The notes under the pieces were generated by a model. That model did no database searches, was not told where the DNA came from, and saw only the letters and a program-made list of their open reading frames with translations. This document shows, in pieces, positions 17,200 through 26,609 of a DNA stretch of 64,000 nucleotides. The DNA is from RQOF01 sp964461135 (lineage in GTDB: Bacteria; Calditrichota; Calditrichia; RBG-13-44-9). Both the position numbers and the translations under genes were made by a program. The stretch covers positions 47,453 to 111,452 of the forward strand of contig CAYWTB010000007.1 in the NCBI GenBank assembly GCA_964461135.1. The letters are read 5' to 3'. Numbering within the stretch: the first letter of the stretch is position 1; each line of letters begins with the position of its first letter.

Positions 17200-18474
17200 A
17201 TGCGTAGCGAAATTGTAGAAGCCGTCAACCTGATTGCCAGAGAGAAGCGAATCGATAAAGATGAACTTCGTGATATATTGGAAGATATATTTCTCACTCT
17301 TATTAAAAAGAAATACGGGGAGTCAGACCGTTTTGATGTTATTGTAAATATGGATCGCGGGGACGTGGAAATTTTTGTAGAGAAAGTGGTTGTGGAAAAT
17401 GTGGAAGATCCCATGTTGCAGATTTCCTTGAAAGATGCCCACAAAACGGATCCGGAAATAGAGGAGGGGGAGGATTTTGTGGAAGTAATTCAGCCGGATC
17501 AGTTCGGCCGCCGTTTAATCAACATAGCCAAACAAACCCTGTTGCAGCGAATCAGAGAACATGAAAAGCGAAAAATTTATGATGAGTACAGCAGCCGGGT
17601 CGGTGAAATCATCATTGGTGATGTACATCAGGTTACCAAGGGCGGGTATTTCCTGCTGGTTGACCGTACCGAAATGTTTATGCCCCGCTCCGAAGCGATT
17701 CCCAAGGAGGAACTACGACGCGGAGACAGTGTCCGGGCCCTGATAAAAAAGGTGATTGAGCCGGATACTTCACTGGTGGAAACAGACGAAGATTCCATGC
17801 AGAAACGTAAGAATCGGAGCACACCGGATATTATTGTATCCCGGGCGGATAATCAGTTCCTGGTGCGCCTTTTTGAAATTGAAGTGCCGGAAATTTTCGA
17901 CGGCATTGTGGAAATAAAGAAAATTGCCCGCAAACCCGGTGAACGTGCAAAAATTGCGGTGGAATCCATGGATAAACGAATAGACCCGGTGGGTGCCTGC
18001 GTCGGTATGCGCGGAGTCAGAATACAATCAGTAGTCCGGGAACTGAATGGGGAAAGAATTGACGTTATAGCCTTTACTAGTGAACCGGAAATTTTTATTC
18101 TGCGAGCACTTACACCCGCCAAACCGATTAGGATTATTCTGAATGAAGAGGAAAAATTGGCGGTGGGTATTATACCCGATAAAGACATGGGTCTGGCATT
18201 GGGACGGGGAGAGACCAATAAAGAACTGGCTCAGCAAATTACCAACTGGAATATCGAATTAATCAAAGAATCCGAATACTATCAGAAATCCATGGAAGAT
18301 GAAATTGATATTTCGGAGATTCCCAGTATATCCGATTCGGTGGTTAAAAAACTTAAAGCTGCAAATATTAATTCAGTAGAGGAATTAAAATCCCTGGGCT
18401 TGCAGGGTCTCCTTGAAATTCCCGGAGTCGGACAAAAAACCGCTCAGAAAATATTGCAATTGCTGAATATATAA
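17200..18474 (+). CDS. nusA: Transcription termination/antitermination factor NusA
   Basis: A 424-residue RNA-polymerase-associated factor affecting pausing, termination and antitermination. The order is: N-terminal polymerase-binding domain (1-125), S1 domain (about 130-200, with GGYFLLVDRTEMFMP), two KH domains (about 225-345, with GACVGMRGVRIQ), and a short C-terminal helix-hairpin-helix (LEIPGVGQKTAQKIL). The last is present in some non-proteobacterial NusA in place of the two acidic repeats. GGAGGA ribosome binding site. The stop is three bases from the next gene. Confidence 0.96.
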   Translation: MRSEIVEAVNLIAREKRIDKDELRDILEDIFLTLIKKKYGESDRFDVIVNMDRGDVEIFVEKVVVENVEDPMLQISLKDAHKTDPEIEEGEDFVEVIQPDQFGRRLINIAKQTLLQRIREHEKRKIYDEYSSRVGEIIIGDVHQVTKGGYFLLVDRTEMFMPRSEAIPKEELRRGDSVRALIKKVIEPDTSLVETDEDSMQKRKNRSTPDIIVSRADNQFLVRLFEIEVPEIFDGIVEIKKIARKPGERAKIAVESMDKRIDPVGACVGMRGVRIQSVVRELNGERIDVIAFTSEPEIFILRALTPAKPIRIILNEEEKLAVGIIPDKDMGLALGRGETNKELAQQITNWNIELIKESEYYQKSMEDEIDISEIPSISDSVVKKLKAANINSVEELKSLGLQGLLEIPGVGQKTAQKILQLLNI

Positions 18475-18477
18475 GAA

Positions 18478-18813
18478 ATGAAAAAAAGGATAAAATCTAT
18501 TAATCCGGACAAACATACGATAACGATGATAGGATTTGCATTAAAAGCAGGCCGGATAATTCGCGGATATGAGGGCGTAATTCAGTCCACCGAAAGAAAT
18601 TCACTGCTAATGATTCTGATCGAAAACGGAATATCCGGAAATACGGTTCAGAAACTGACGAATTCTTTGAAGTATGCAAAAATCCCTGTATTTAAGACCG
18701 GTCCGGGAGTTAACTGGAAATCGTTATGGGGAATTGAAACTCATAAAATTATGGGGATTTTAAAGGGAGACTTAGGAAGAAATATTATTAAAAATTTTAA
18801 TGCAGGAGTTTAG
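18478..18813 (+). CDS. L7Ae/YlxQ-family RNA-binding protein
   Basis: A 111-residue protein at the position of ylxQ between nusA and infB. The segment MIGFALKAGRIIRGYEGV resembles the L7Ae/L30e/Gadd45 core (LGLAxRAGKLxxG), a fold that binds kink-turn RNA. The adjacent ylxR gene found in Firmicutes operons is absent. The stop codon directly abuts the infB start. An RNA-binding role in translation is likely from context; the target is unknown. Confidence 0.8.
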   Translation: MKKRIKSINPDKHTITMIGFALKAGRIIRGYEGVIQSTERNSLLMILIENGISGNTVQKLTNSLKYAKIPVFKTGPGVNWKSLWGIETHKIMGILKGDLGRNIIKNFNAGV

Positions 18814-21696
18814 ATGGCTGCAGAAAAGACCAGAAGAAAATTATTTAAAGTGGCAAAAGAATTGAATCTTTCACATCAGACGATTATCGAATTTATGGAA
18901 AAGAAGGGATTTGCCGTATCTGGTTTAAATACGTCTATAACCGACGAAATATATGATGAGATTCTTAAACGCTTTGCTCAGGAAAAACAGAAGGCGGAAA
19001 AAATAGCCCGCCGCAGAAAAGAATTGGTTAAGGAAGAGCAGGCTGAAGAAGAAAAGATCAAAACATTGGAAGAGACCGCAAAAACCATTGAGGAGCAACA
19101 ACCGGAAGTTAAAGAAAAAATAGACGCTGAAGAGGTGGAAGGGGTCAGCCAGGAAGAATCACCGGAAATACCGGCAGGAACGGATGAAATTGCTACTGAA
19201 AAAGCTCCGGTTGCAGAGGCAGAGACTGAAGAAGAAATTCCCGAAGAAACAGAAGTAGAAGATGCGGTGGGTATGGAAACAACAAAACCTGTTTCGGCTG
19301 ATGAAGACGGAGACCTGGAGATCGTAGATATTAAACCACAAATCGGTGATATCATTGACCATCCGCAGGCAAAACAATATTTGCAGCGCGAAGAAGCAGT
19401 CAAGAAAAAGAAAACGGAAAAGAAGAAAAAAGTTTTGCAGAAAATTAAAGACGATGCCAAAGCGGATCGGAAGAAAAAAGGAAAACAGGGAGATGAAGCC
19501 AGACCCCTGACGGATAAAGAAGCAATTCCAAAACGTATACGGGCCGTTGAGAAGGAAGAACAGGAAGATGAAAGCACATTAACCCAGAAAGAACTGGAAG
19601 AATTAAAAGCTAGAAAGAAAAAGGATAAAAAAAGAAAAGAACTGGAAGAAGATCTGACCGATAAAGAAAGAAGACGCCGTAAAGCATTTGAAATGATCCG
19701 CAAAGAAGGACGGAAGACCAAAATCAGCCGGATGGATATTGACATCGAAGAAGGTGAAGAAGGCCAGGAAAAGGATGATCGTAAAAAGCGGACCCGTAAG
19801 AGGAAAGAAGTGGATCAGCAGGAGGTAGATGATACCTTGAAGAAGACACTGGCCAGTATGCAGGATACCGGGGTTGGAAAAAAACGTAAGAAAAGAATAA
19901 AAAGTGCCGAAGAAGAAGAGGAAGAAGAGAGAAACGTAATTACCGTTACAGAATTCATGACCGTCCAGGATTTAGCCAACACCATGGAAGTAACCGCCAG
20001 TGATATCATTAAAAAGTGTCTGGATCTGGGCCAGATGGTAACAGTAAATCAGCGACTCGAAATGGATATGATCAAACTGCTGGCAGAAGACTATAAATTT
20101 AAAATTAAAGAAGAAGAGGAATTCGCTTCATCCTTCCTGGAAGATACTATTCAAGAAAAGGATAATCCCGAAGATTATGAACCGCGCCACCCGGTTGTCA
20201 CGGTCATGGGTCATGTAGACCACGGAAAAACCTCGCTGCTGGACTACATCCGGCACAGCAATGTGGTAGCGGGTGAATCTGGCGGAATTACCCAGCATAT
20301 TGGTGCTTACGTGGTGGAAATGGAAGACGGCAGAAAAATTACCTTCCTGGATACTCCCGGTCACGAGGCCTTCACGGCCATGCGTTCCCGCGGTGCACAG
20401 GTAACGGATATTGTGGTGCTGGTGGTCGCTGCAGATGACCGTGTCATGCCCCAGACCGAAGAAGCCATCGATCACGCTCGTGCAGCCGGTGTTCCGATTA
20501 TCATTGCCATAAATAAAATTGACAAATCCGGTGCCGACCCCCAGGCCATCAGGAAACAGCTGGCGGATCGCGATATCCTAGTGGAAGATTGGGGTGGCAA
20601 ATTCCAAGTAGTAGACGTCTCGGCAAAAACAGGCCAGGGAATTCAGGACTTGCTGGAAAAAATTCAGCTGGAAGCCGAAATTCTGGAGCTAAAAGCAAAT
20701 GCCAGTAAAAGAGCCAGCGGCGTAGTGGTGGAATCCCGTCTTGATAAAGGTAAGGGACCGGTTGCCACTGTTCTGGTTGAACAAGGCATTCTCAAAGTGG
20801 GACAGGATTTTATTGTGGGCCAGTATTATGGACGAATCAGGGCCTTGCTTAACGAACGCAATCAGGTGGTGGACGAGGCAGGACCAGGTTTTCCTATTCA
20901 GATTCTGGGAATTGATGGAGTTCCGGAAGCTGGCGATAAATTTATTGTAATGCCGGATGAAAAACAGGGACGCGAGATTGCACAAAGGCGCCAGCAACTG
21001 AAAAGGGAACAGGATTTCAGACAAATCCATCTGCTGACCCTGGATGAAATCTCCCGTCAGATTCAGGAAGGATCAGTTAAGGAACTCAATATCATTGTCA
21101 AAGCGGATGTAGACGGTTCCGCCCAGGCCCTCTCTGATTCTCTTCAAAAAATAACCCATAAGGATGTTGCGGTAAAAGTTGTAAGACGCGCGGTGGGACC
21201 CATAACTGAATCTGATGTGATGCTGGCTTCTGCTTCCCATGCCATTATCATCGGATTTCATATAAGACCGACGATGAAAGCAAAAGAACTGGCAGATGAA
21301 GAAAAAGTGGATATACGTCTCTACAAAGTAATATATGACGCCATCGACGATGTCAATAAGGCCCTTGAAGGCTTACTTGAACCGGAAGAAAAGGAGAATA
21401 CACTGGGAATGCTGGAAGTGCGGGAGTTATTTAAAGTCTCCCGGCTGGGAAGCATTGCCGGATGCTACGTACTGGATGGCAAAATTACCAGAAATTCGCG
21501 GGTACGGCTTGTCCGCAATGATGTGGAAATATATGAAGGGAGACTTAGCTCTCTGAAAAGATTTAAGGACGATGTACGCGAAGTGACCGCGGGTTATGAA
21601 TGCGGTGTAATGATAGAAAATTACAATGATATTAAGGTAGGAGATCATATTGAGTCCTTTGAGCTGGTGAAACAGAAAAGGACACTGCAGACATAA
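18814..21696 (+). CDS. infB: Translation initiation factor IF-2
   Basis: A 960-residue GTPase that brings initiator tRNA to the 30S subunit and promotes subunit joining. An N-terminal IF2-N-like helix (residues 1-50) is followed by a very long Lys/Glu-rich linker to about residue 380, a second IF2-N domain, and the G domain with GHVDHGKT near 466-473, DTPGH near 512-516 and NKID near 567. Domains II to IV complete the protein. Residues 60-375 are highly charged and low in complexity, as usual for IF-2. AGGAG lies just upstream, overlapping the previous stop. Confidence 0.97.
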   Translation: MAAEKTRRKLFKVAKELNLSHQTIIEFMEKKGFAVSGLNTSITDEIYDEILKRFAQEKQKAEKIARRRKELVKEEQAEEEKIKTLEETAKTIEEQQPEVKEKIDAEEVEGVSQEESPEIPAGTDEIATEKAPVAEAETEEEIPEETEVEDAVGMETTKPVSADEDGDLEIVDIKPQIGDIIDHPQAKQYLQREEAVKKKKTEKKKKVLQKIKDDAKADRKKKGKQGDEARPLTDKEAIPKRIRAVEKEEQEDESTLTQKELEELKARKKKDKKRKELEEDLTDKERRRRKAFEMIRKEGRKTKISRMDIDIEEGEEGQEKDDRKKRTRKRKEVDQQEVDDTLKKTLASMQDTGVGKKRKKRIKSAEEEEEEERNVITVTEFMTVQDLANTMEVTASDIIKKCLDLGQMVTVNQRLEMDMIKLLAEDYKFKIKEEEEFASSFLEDTIQEKDNPEDYEPRHPVVTVMGHVDHGKTSLLDYIRHSNVVAGESGGITQHIGAYVVEMEDGRKITFLDTPGHEAFTAMRSRGAQVTDIVVLVVAADDRVMPQTEEAIDHARAAGVPIIIAINKIDKSGADPQAIRKQLADRDILVEDWGGKFQVVDVSAKTGQGIQDLLEKIQLEAEILELKANASKRASGVVVESRLDKGKGPVATVLVEQGILKVGQDFIVGQYYGRIRALLNERNQVVDEAGPGFPIQILGIDGVPEAGDKFIVMPDEKQGREIAQRRQQLKREQDFRQIHLLTLDEISRQIQEGSVKELNIIVKADVDGSAQALSDSLQKITHKDVAVKVVRRAVGPITESDVMLASASHAIIIGFHIRPTMKAKELADEEKVDIRLYKVIYDAIDDVNKALEGLLEPEEKENTLGMLEVRELFKVSRLGSIAGCYVLDGKITRNSRVRLVRNDVEIYEGRLSSLKRFKDDVREVTAGYECGVMIENYNDIKVGDHIESFELVKQKRTLQT

Positions 21697-21720
21697 GAAG
21701 GATATTGCTGGAATTCAGTT

Positions 21721-22008
21721 ATGCAACTAATTGTTGGTCTGTTAACAATTGATCTGTTTATTCCGACCAGTGCTTCCCTGAAGGAAAAAAGACTGGTCAT
21801 TAAAAGTATCAAAGACAAAGTTCATCACAAATTTAATGTATCAATCGCAGAGGTGGATTTTCAGGATAAATGGCAGCGCGCTCAACTGGCAGTGGTTCAG
21901 GTGGGCAATGACTACTCTTTCATTGAAAAAAATATGAATGCCATTTTCAATCTGATTGAATCGGTTTTTACTGTGGAAATCGTTAACCATTCATTTGAAT
22001 TTTTATAA
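21721..22008 (+). CDS. DUF503 / YlxP family protein
   Basis: A 95-residue small protein of the DUF503 (YlxP) family, found between infB and rbfA in many bacteria. The segments LTIDLFIPTSASLKEKRLVIKSI and FNVSIAEVDFQDKWQRAQLAV are characteristic. Structural work in other species shows a ferredoxin-like fold; a role in ribosome assembly is presumed from its constant position. Its stop is one base before the rbfA start. Confidence 0.88.
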   Translation: MQLIVGLLTIDLFIPTSASLKEKRLVIKSIKDKVHHKFNVSIAEVDFQDKWQRAQLAVVQVGNDYSFIEKNMNAIFNLIESVFTVEIVNHSFEFL

Positions 22009-22009
22009 A

Positions 22010-22384
22010 ATGAAAACGGAAAGTATTAGACAACGAAAAATTGCTGATCAGATAAAAAAAAGTATCAGTCAGATTATCGACCGGAAATTGAAAGATCCGC
22101 GCAAAGGATTTATCACCATTACTGAGGTCAAAGTAACCAGTGATTTGAAAATTGCCAATATCTATTTTACCAGCCTGGGTGATGAGGAGCAGAAGCGAAA
22201 TTCCCGGACGGCACTGGAAAGTGCGAATAAATTTCTCCGGAATGAACTGGCACCTCAGCTGAAACTTCGCTTTATGCCGGAACTGCGCTTTTTCTATGAT
22301 GAAACGCTGGATTATGCCCAGCATGTTAATGAATTGTTAAAACAGATACACTCCGGTGATAAGGACAAAAGCGAGAATGAATGA
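22010..22384 (+). CDS. rbfA: Ribosome-binding factor A
   Basis: A 124-residue KH-like protein that binds the 30S subunit during late 16S rRNA maturation. The family features are RQRKIADQIKKSISQII at the N-terminus, LKDPRKGFITITEVKVTSDLK, and the C-terminal LRFMPELRFFYDETLDYAQHV. The ATG immediately after the YlxP stop gives the standard length; an upstream in-frame extension overlaps ylxP and was not used. Confidence 0.94.
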   Translation: MKTESIRQRKIADQIKKSISQIIDRKLKDPRKGFITITEVKVTSDLKIANIYFTSLGDEEQKRNSRTALESANKFLRNELAPQLKLRFMPELRFFYDETLDYAQHVNELLKQIHSGDKDKSENE

Positions 22385-22486
22385 AGGGTTTGGAGGGACT
22401 TACCCGTTTTATCAAAAACCCAAACATTTACACTACCTCATGAACCCTTCCTGAACCGGGGCAGAATTCAATACTGGTTTATTAAG

Positions 22487-23158
22487 ATGCAGATGACAGA
22501 TGGCGGATATATTGTCAATATTAACAAACCCGAAGGATGGTCTTCGTTCGATGTGGTGAGGAAGATCCGCAGAATTACCGGTATTAAAAAGGTGGGACAT
22601 GCGGGAACCCTAGATCCATTCGCTACCGGAGTACTGCTCATCTGTCTGGATAAAGCAACTAAAAAATCCTCGGCTCTCATGGCCTTGCCCAAGGAATATG
22701 AAGCGGAAATAAAGCTGGGCCAGACAACCGATACACTGGATAGAACCGGGCAAATTACGGAGGATGTACCGGTACCTCTTTTTACCGAACAGCAGATACA
22801 TAAAGCTCTGTCTCAATTTACCGGTTCCATCAGACAGAAAATCCCCGCCTACTCAGCTGCAAAAATCGGTGGACGCCGCTCCTACCATCTGGCAAGGCAG
22901 GGTAAAAAGATTCCGGACCGGTATAAAACAGTTAATGTATACGAGATCGAACTGCGAGCTTTCCGGCCGGACATGCTGCGTCTCAGAATTCTATGCAGCA
23001 GGGGAACATATATCCGTTCTCTGGGACTGGATATTGCTCAGAAGCTGGGTACCACGGGTTATCTGACCAGTCTGTGCCGAACACGAATCGGTGATTTTCA
23101 GATTAATGATTCGGTTTCTCCCGAGGAGTTTCAGAAAAGATGGCAGGATGCTAACTGA
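22487..23158 (+). CDS. truB: tRNA pseudouridine(55) synthase TruB
   Basis: A 223-residue enzyme that makes pseudouridine 55 in the T-loop of tRNAs. The catalytic Asp43 is in HAGTLDPFATGVL, with KPEGWSSFDVV before it and the RGTYIRSLGLDIA motif later. It is shorter than E. coli TruB and lacks most of the C-terminal PUA domain, as is common outside proteobacteria. There is a 102-base gap after rbfA, and no strong ribosome binding site. The next gene, ribF, starts two bases after its stop. Confidence 0.94.
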   Translation: MQMTDGGYIVNINKPEGWSSFDVVRKIRRITGIKKVGHAGTLDPFATGVLLICLDKATKKSSALMALPKEYEAEIKLGQTTDTLDRTGQITEDVPVPLFTEQQIHKALSQFTGSIRQKIPAYSAAKIGGRRSYHLARQGKKIPDRYKTVNVYEIELRAFRPDMLRLRILCSRGTYIRSLGLDIAQKLGTTGYLTSLCRTRIGDFQINDSVSPEEFQKRWQDAN

Positions 23159-23159
23159 G

Positions 23160-24083
23160 ATGAAGGTTTATTATTCGCTCAATAACATCAGGCTTAAAAA
23201 TCAGACTGTACTTACTGTGGGTTCATTTGATGGAATCCATCTGGGACATCAGCATATCCTGAAAGAACTGGAAAAGCAGTCCCGGGATTGTGATTGTGTG
23301 GAAACACTCATAACCTTCCATCCGCATCCCAAGGAAGTCCTGGGTAATGCCAGCAAGAATCCTATTGAACTGCTAACACCCCTGGAAGAGAAACTGGAAC
23401 TTCTGGAAAATTTCGGTCTACCACTGGTTATTGTCATTCCTTTCACGCGGGAGTTTTCCAGGATCAGTTATCAGGATTTCGTGAAGGACATTCTCCTCAA
23501 AAAAATACGGATGAAAAAGATCATCATCGGCTACGATCACACCTTTGGCAGAAACCGCGAAGGCCACGCACAACAACTGCAGGAATTAGCCAGACTTCTT
23601 GATTTCGAGGTAAGCGTAATGCCGCCCTGTTATGTGGGGGAAGAGGTGGTCAGCAGCAGTCATATCCGGCAGCATGTTAAAGAAGGGAAAATGGAAAATG
23701 CACAAACCCTGTTGGGCAGACCATACTCCCTGGCCGGACGCGTGGTAAAAGGTGAAAAGAGAGGAAAACAACTGGGTTTCCCCACGGCAAATATCCGGCT
23801 GCCTGATACCACCAAACTGATTCCGGCAAAAGGAGTGTATGCTGTGGATGTTATGGTTGAAGGTAAAAAATATTCGGGAATGATGAATATTGGTACCCGC
23901 CCCACCTTTAATTTTGATCCCTTGACTTTAGAAGTACATATTTTTAATTTTTCCAGTTTGATATATGGAATTAATTTGAAAATACTTTTTAAGATGTTTA
24001 TACGGGAGGAAATAAAATTCTCCAGCCCGCAAGCATTGCAGGAACAGATGAAAAAAGATAAAGAACAGTGTATAAAACTTTAA
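23160..24083 (+). CDS. ribF: Bifunctional riboflavin kinase / FAD synthetase
   Basis: A 307-residue enzyme that converts riboflavin to FMN and then FAD. The N-terminal nucleotidyltransferase part has VGSFDGIHLGHQHIL near 20-34, and the C-terminal kinase has GRVVKGEKRGKQLGFPTAN and MMNIGTRPTF. The start at 23160 follows the truB stop by one base; a near in-frame ATG at 23148 would overlap truB and add four residues. Its place before rpsO is conserved in many bacteria. Confidence 0.94.
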   Translation: MKVYYSLNNIRLKNQTVLTVGSFDGIHLGHQHILKELEKQSRDCDCVETLITFHPHPKEVLGNASKNPIELLTPLEEKLELLENFGLPLVIVIPFTREFSRISYQDFVKDILLKKIRMKKIIIGYDHTFGRNREGHAQQLQELARLLDFEVSVMPPCYVGEEVVSSSHIRQHVKEGKMENAQTLLGRPYSLAGRVVKGEKRGKQLGFPTANIRLPDTTKLIPAKGVYAVDVMVEGKKYSGMMNIGTRPTFNFDPLTLEVHIFNFSSLIYGINLKILFKMFIREEIKFSSPQALQEQMKKDKEQCIKL

Positions 24084-24097
24084 ATACGGAGGACCTA

Positions 24098-24367
24098 ATG
24101 TCCCTGACGACAGAAGAAAAAAATGAAATAATTAGGAAATTTGGAGGGGATACCAAAAATTCTGGTAAAACGGAAGTCCAGGTTGCATTACTTACCCGGC
24201 GGATCGCTGATCTCACCGAACATCTTAAGAACAACAGCAAGGACCATCATTCGCGTCGAGGCTTGTTAAAATTAGTTGGCCAGCGGCGCAGATTACTGAA
24301 CTATTTATTAAAGAAAGATATCGAAAGATACAGAAGTTTAATTAATGAACTTGGTTTGAGAAGATAA
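24098..24367 (+). CDS. rpsO: 30S ribosomal protein S15 (uS15)
   Basis: An 89-residue primary 16S rRNA-binding protein. The conserved core includes TGKTEVQ-like NSGKTEVQVALLTRRI, LKNNSKDHHSRRGLLKLVGQRRRLLNYL and RYRSLINELGLRR. GGAGGA lies six bases before the ATG; the longer in-frame reading to 24068 overlaps ribF. It precedes pnp with a short gap, the classic rpsO-pnp pair. Confidence 0.97.
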   Translation: MSLTTEEKNEIIRKFGGDTKNSGKTEVQVALLTRRIADLTEHLKNNSKDHHSRRGLLKLVGQRRRLLNYLLKKDIERYRSLINELGLRR

Positions 24368-24385
24368 AAAGAGTTGGGAGTCATT

Positions 24386-26491
24386 ATGATTTTAAAAAAA
24401 GAAAGGGAAATTGGCGGAAGAATCCTGAGCATCGAAACCGGGCGTATGGCCAAACAGGCAAATGGATCCACCGTTGTACGATATGGTGATACTATGGTCC
24501 TGGTAACGGCTACGGCCAGTAAGAATATCAGAGAGGATATCGACTTTTTCCCCTTGTCAGTAGAATATCAGGAGAAAACGTACGCTGCGGGCAAAATTCC
24601 GGGTGGATTTTTTAAAAGAGAAGGCCGCCCCAGTGAAAAGGAAATCCTCAGCGCACGACTGATCGACCGGCCGTTGCGTCCTCTGTTTCCCAAAGAATTC
24701 AAAAATGATACCCAGATTGCCGCATTTGTAATCAGCAGCGACCAGGAAAATGATGGCGATGTTTTGGGTACCATCGGCGCCTCAGTGGCCCTGTCAATCT
24801 CCGATATACCATTTGAAGGACCCATTGCCGCCGTGTGCGTTGCCAGAATAGCGGGCCAGTTCGTTATTAATCCCACCTTCTCACAATTGGAGGAAAGTGA
24901 CCTGGAATTGATCATTGCCGGTTCCAAAGATTCCATTCTGATGGTGGAGGGAGAAGCGCATGAATTATTGGAATCTGACATGATCGAAGCATTGTCTTTC
25001 GGTCATCTTTTCATTCAGCAGATTATTGAACTGGAAGAGGAAATAATCAAGGAAATTTCGTTGGAAAAAATGACTGTTGTGGTCCCTGAATTTCCCAATG
25101 ATTTATCGGAAAAAGTGGATAAATTTTCCCGGGACCGAATCAGGGAAGCCATCCAGATTCCAGAGAAGAAATCTAGGCACAACAGCCTGGATGAAATTCA
25201 TGATGCGGTAAAGGAAAATTTTCCTGAAGAATATGAAGAATTTACCTCTCACATTAAAAACCTGTTGCATGATATCGAAAAGGAAGAAGTCCGTTCTATG
25301 ATTATCCGCGAACAGCGACGCCTGGATGGCCGGGGTTTAAATGATGTCCGGGATATCAGCTGTGATGTGGGTATTCTTCCCCGTGCACATGGTTCTGCCC
25401 TGTTCACCCGAGGACAAACCCAGAGCCTTGGTGTAACCACTCTGGGAACAAAAATTGATGAACAGACGGTAGATGCTCTTGAAGGTGAAAGTAGCAAAAG
25501 CTATATGTTGCATTACAACTTCCCACCTTTCAGTGTGGGAGAAGTAAAGCCATTCCGCGGACCGGGACGTCGTGAAATCGGCCATGGTAACCTGGCTGAA
25601 CGTTCTTTGAAACCGGTGCTGCCGGCAGAAGAATCTTTTCCCTATACGATCCGCATCGTTTCTGATATACTTGAATCAAATGGCTCCTCATCCATGGCTA
25701 CTGTTTGCTCCGGTTCACTCAGTTTAATGGATGCCGGCGTTCCGGTAAAGTGTCACGTGGCCGGTATTGCCATGGGCCTCATTAAAGAAGAAAATGAAGT
25801 CCGCATCCTGACAGATATCCTGGGGGATGAAGACCATCTGGGTGACATGGATTTCAAGGTTGCCGGTACGCGCCAGGGAATTACCGCCTTTCAAATGGAT
25901 ATAAAAATATCCGGCCTGAGCTTTGAAATCATAGCCGGAGCCCTTAAACGCGCCAATGATGCCCGCATGAAAATCCTGGATATTATGGAAAAATCAATTG
26001 ATAAACCTAAAGCGGATATTTCACCATATGCGCCACGAATTCTGACTCTGAAGATACCTACCGATAGAATCGGCGAGGTAATTGGCCCGTCCGGTAAAGT
26101 TATTCGCGCCATTATTGAAGAAACCGGTGCCAAAATCGACATCGACGATGATGGCCGTACGGTCATCGCTTCTCCTGATATGGAAATGGCACAACTGGCG
26201 AAATCCAGGATTGAAAACATTATTCAGGATCCGGAAGTCGGTAAAGCATATGAAGCGACCGTCAAACGGATCATGAACTTTGGAGCATTCGCTGAATTTA
26301 TGCCGGGGAAAGAGGGACTCATTCATATTTCGGAACTAGATACCAGCCGTGTAAATTCGGTTACGGACATAGTGAAAATTGGAGACAAGGTGCATGTGGT
26401 ATTGAAAGAAATCGACCGCGAAGGCCGCTATAATCTCAGTCGAAAAGAATATTTGCGCAGAAATAAGCAGGATCATAATAACGAACAATAG
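24386..26491 (+). CDS. pnp: Polyribonucleotide nucleotidyltransferase (PNPase)
   Basis: A 701-residue phosphorolytic 3'-5' exoribonuclease and degradosome component. Two RNase PH domains flank an alpha-helical domain; motifs include PGGFFKREGRPSEKE, FPPFSVGEVKPFRGPGRRE and the KH domain segment IGPSGKVIRAIIEETGAKID near residues 565-585, followed by an S1 domain ending ISRKEYL-like NLSRKEYLRR. The ATG has GGGAG at a good distance; a TTG at 24374 is a weaker alternative. It is the last gene of the operon and is followed by a strong terminator. Confidence 0.97.
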   Translation: MILKKEREIGGRILSIETGRMAKQANGSTVVRYGDTMVLVTATASKNIREDIDFFPLSVEYQEKTYAAGKIPGGFFKREGRPSEKEILSARLIDRPLRPLFPKEFKNDTQIAAFVISSDQENDGDVLGTIGASVALSISDIPFEGPIAAVCVARIAGQFVINPTFSQLEESDLELIIAGSKDSILMVEGEAHELLESDMIEALSFGHLFIQQIIELEEEIIKEISLEKMTVVVPEFPNDLSEKVDKFSRDRIREAIQIPEKKSRHNSLDEIHDAVKENFPEEYEEFTSHIKNLLHDIEKEEVRSMIIREQRRLDGRGLNDVRDISCDVGILPRAHGSALFTRGQTQSLGVTTLGTKIDEQTVDALEGESSKSYMLHYNFPPFSVGEVKPFRGPGRREIGHGNLAERSLKPVLPAEESFPYTIRIVSDILESNGSSSMATVCSGSLSLMDAGVPVKCHVAGIAMGLIKEENEVRILTDILGDEDHLGDMDFKVAGTRQGITAFQMDIKISGLSFEIIAGALKRANDARMKILDIMEKSIDKPKADISPYAPRILTLKIPTDRIGEVIGPSGKVIRAIIEETGAKIDIDDDGRTVIASPDMEMAQLAKSRIENIIQDPEVGKAYEATVKRIMNFGAFAEFMPGKEGLIHISELDTSRVNSVTDIVKIGDKVHVVLKEIDREGRYNLSRKEYLRRNKQDHNNEQ

Positions 26492-26508
26492 TATCATCAG
26501 CGCGTTTA

Positions 26509-26559
26509 ACGGACCGGTTGACCATGCTAAAACGGGAATTTCAACCGGTCCGTTTTTTT
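26509..26559 (+). terminator. Intrinsic terminator after pnp
   Basis: ACGGACCGGTTGA and TCAACCGGTCCGT form a perfect 13-bp stem around a 19-base loop, followed by seven T residues. It marks the 3' end of the rimP-pnp operon. Confidence 0.93.
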
Positions 26560-26609
26560 GGGGGGATTCACTTCCCGTTTTATCAGAATGGTTAAGTTTA
26601 ATTAAATAT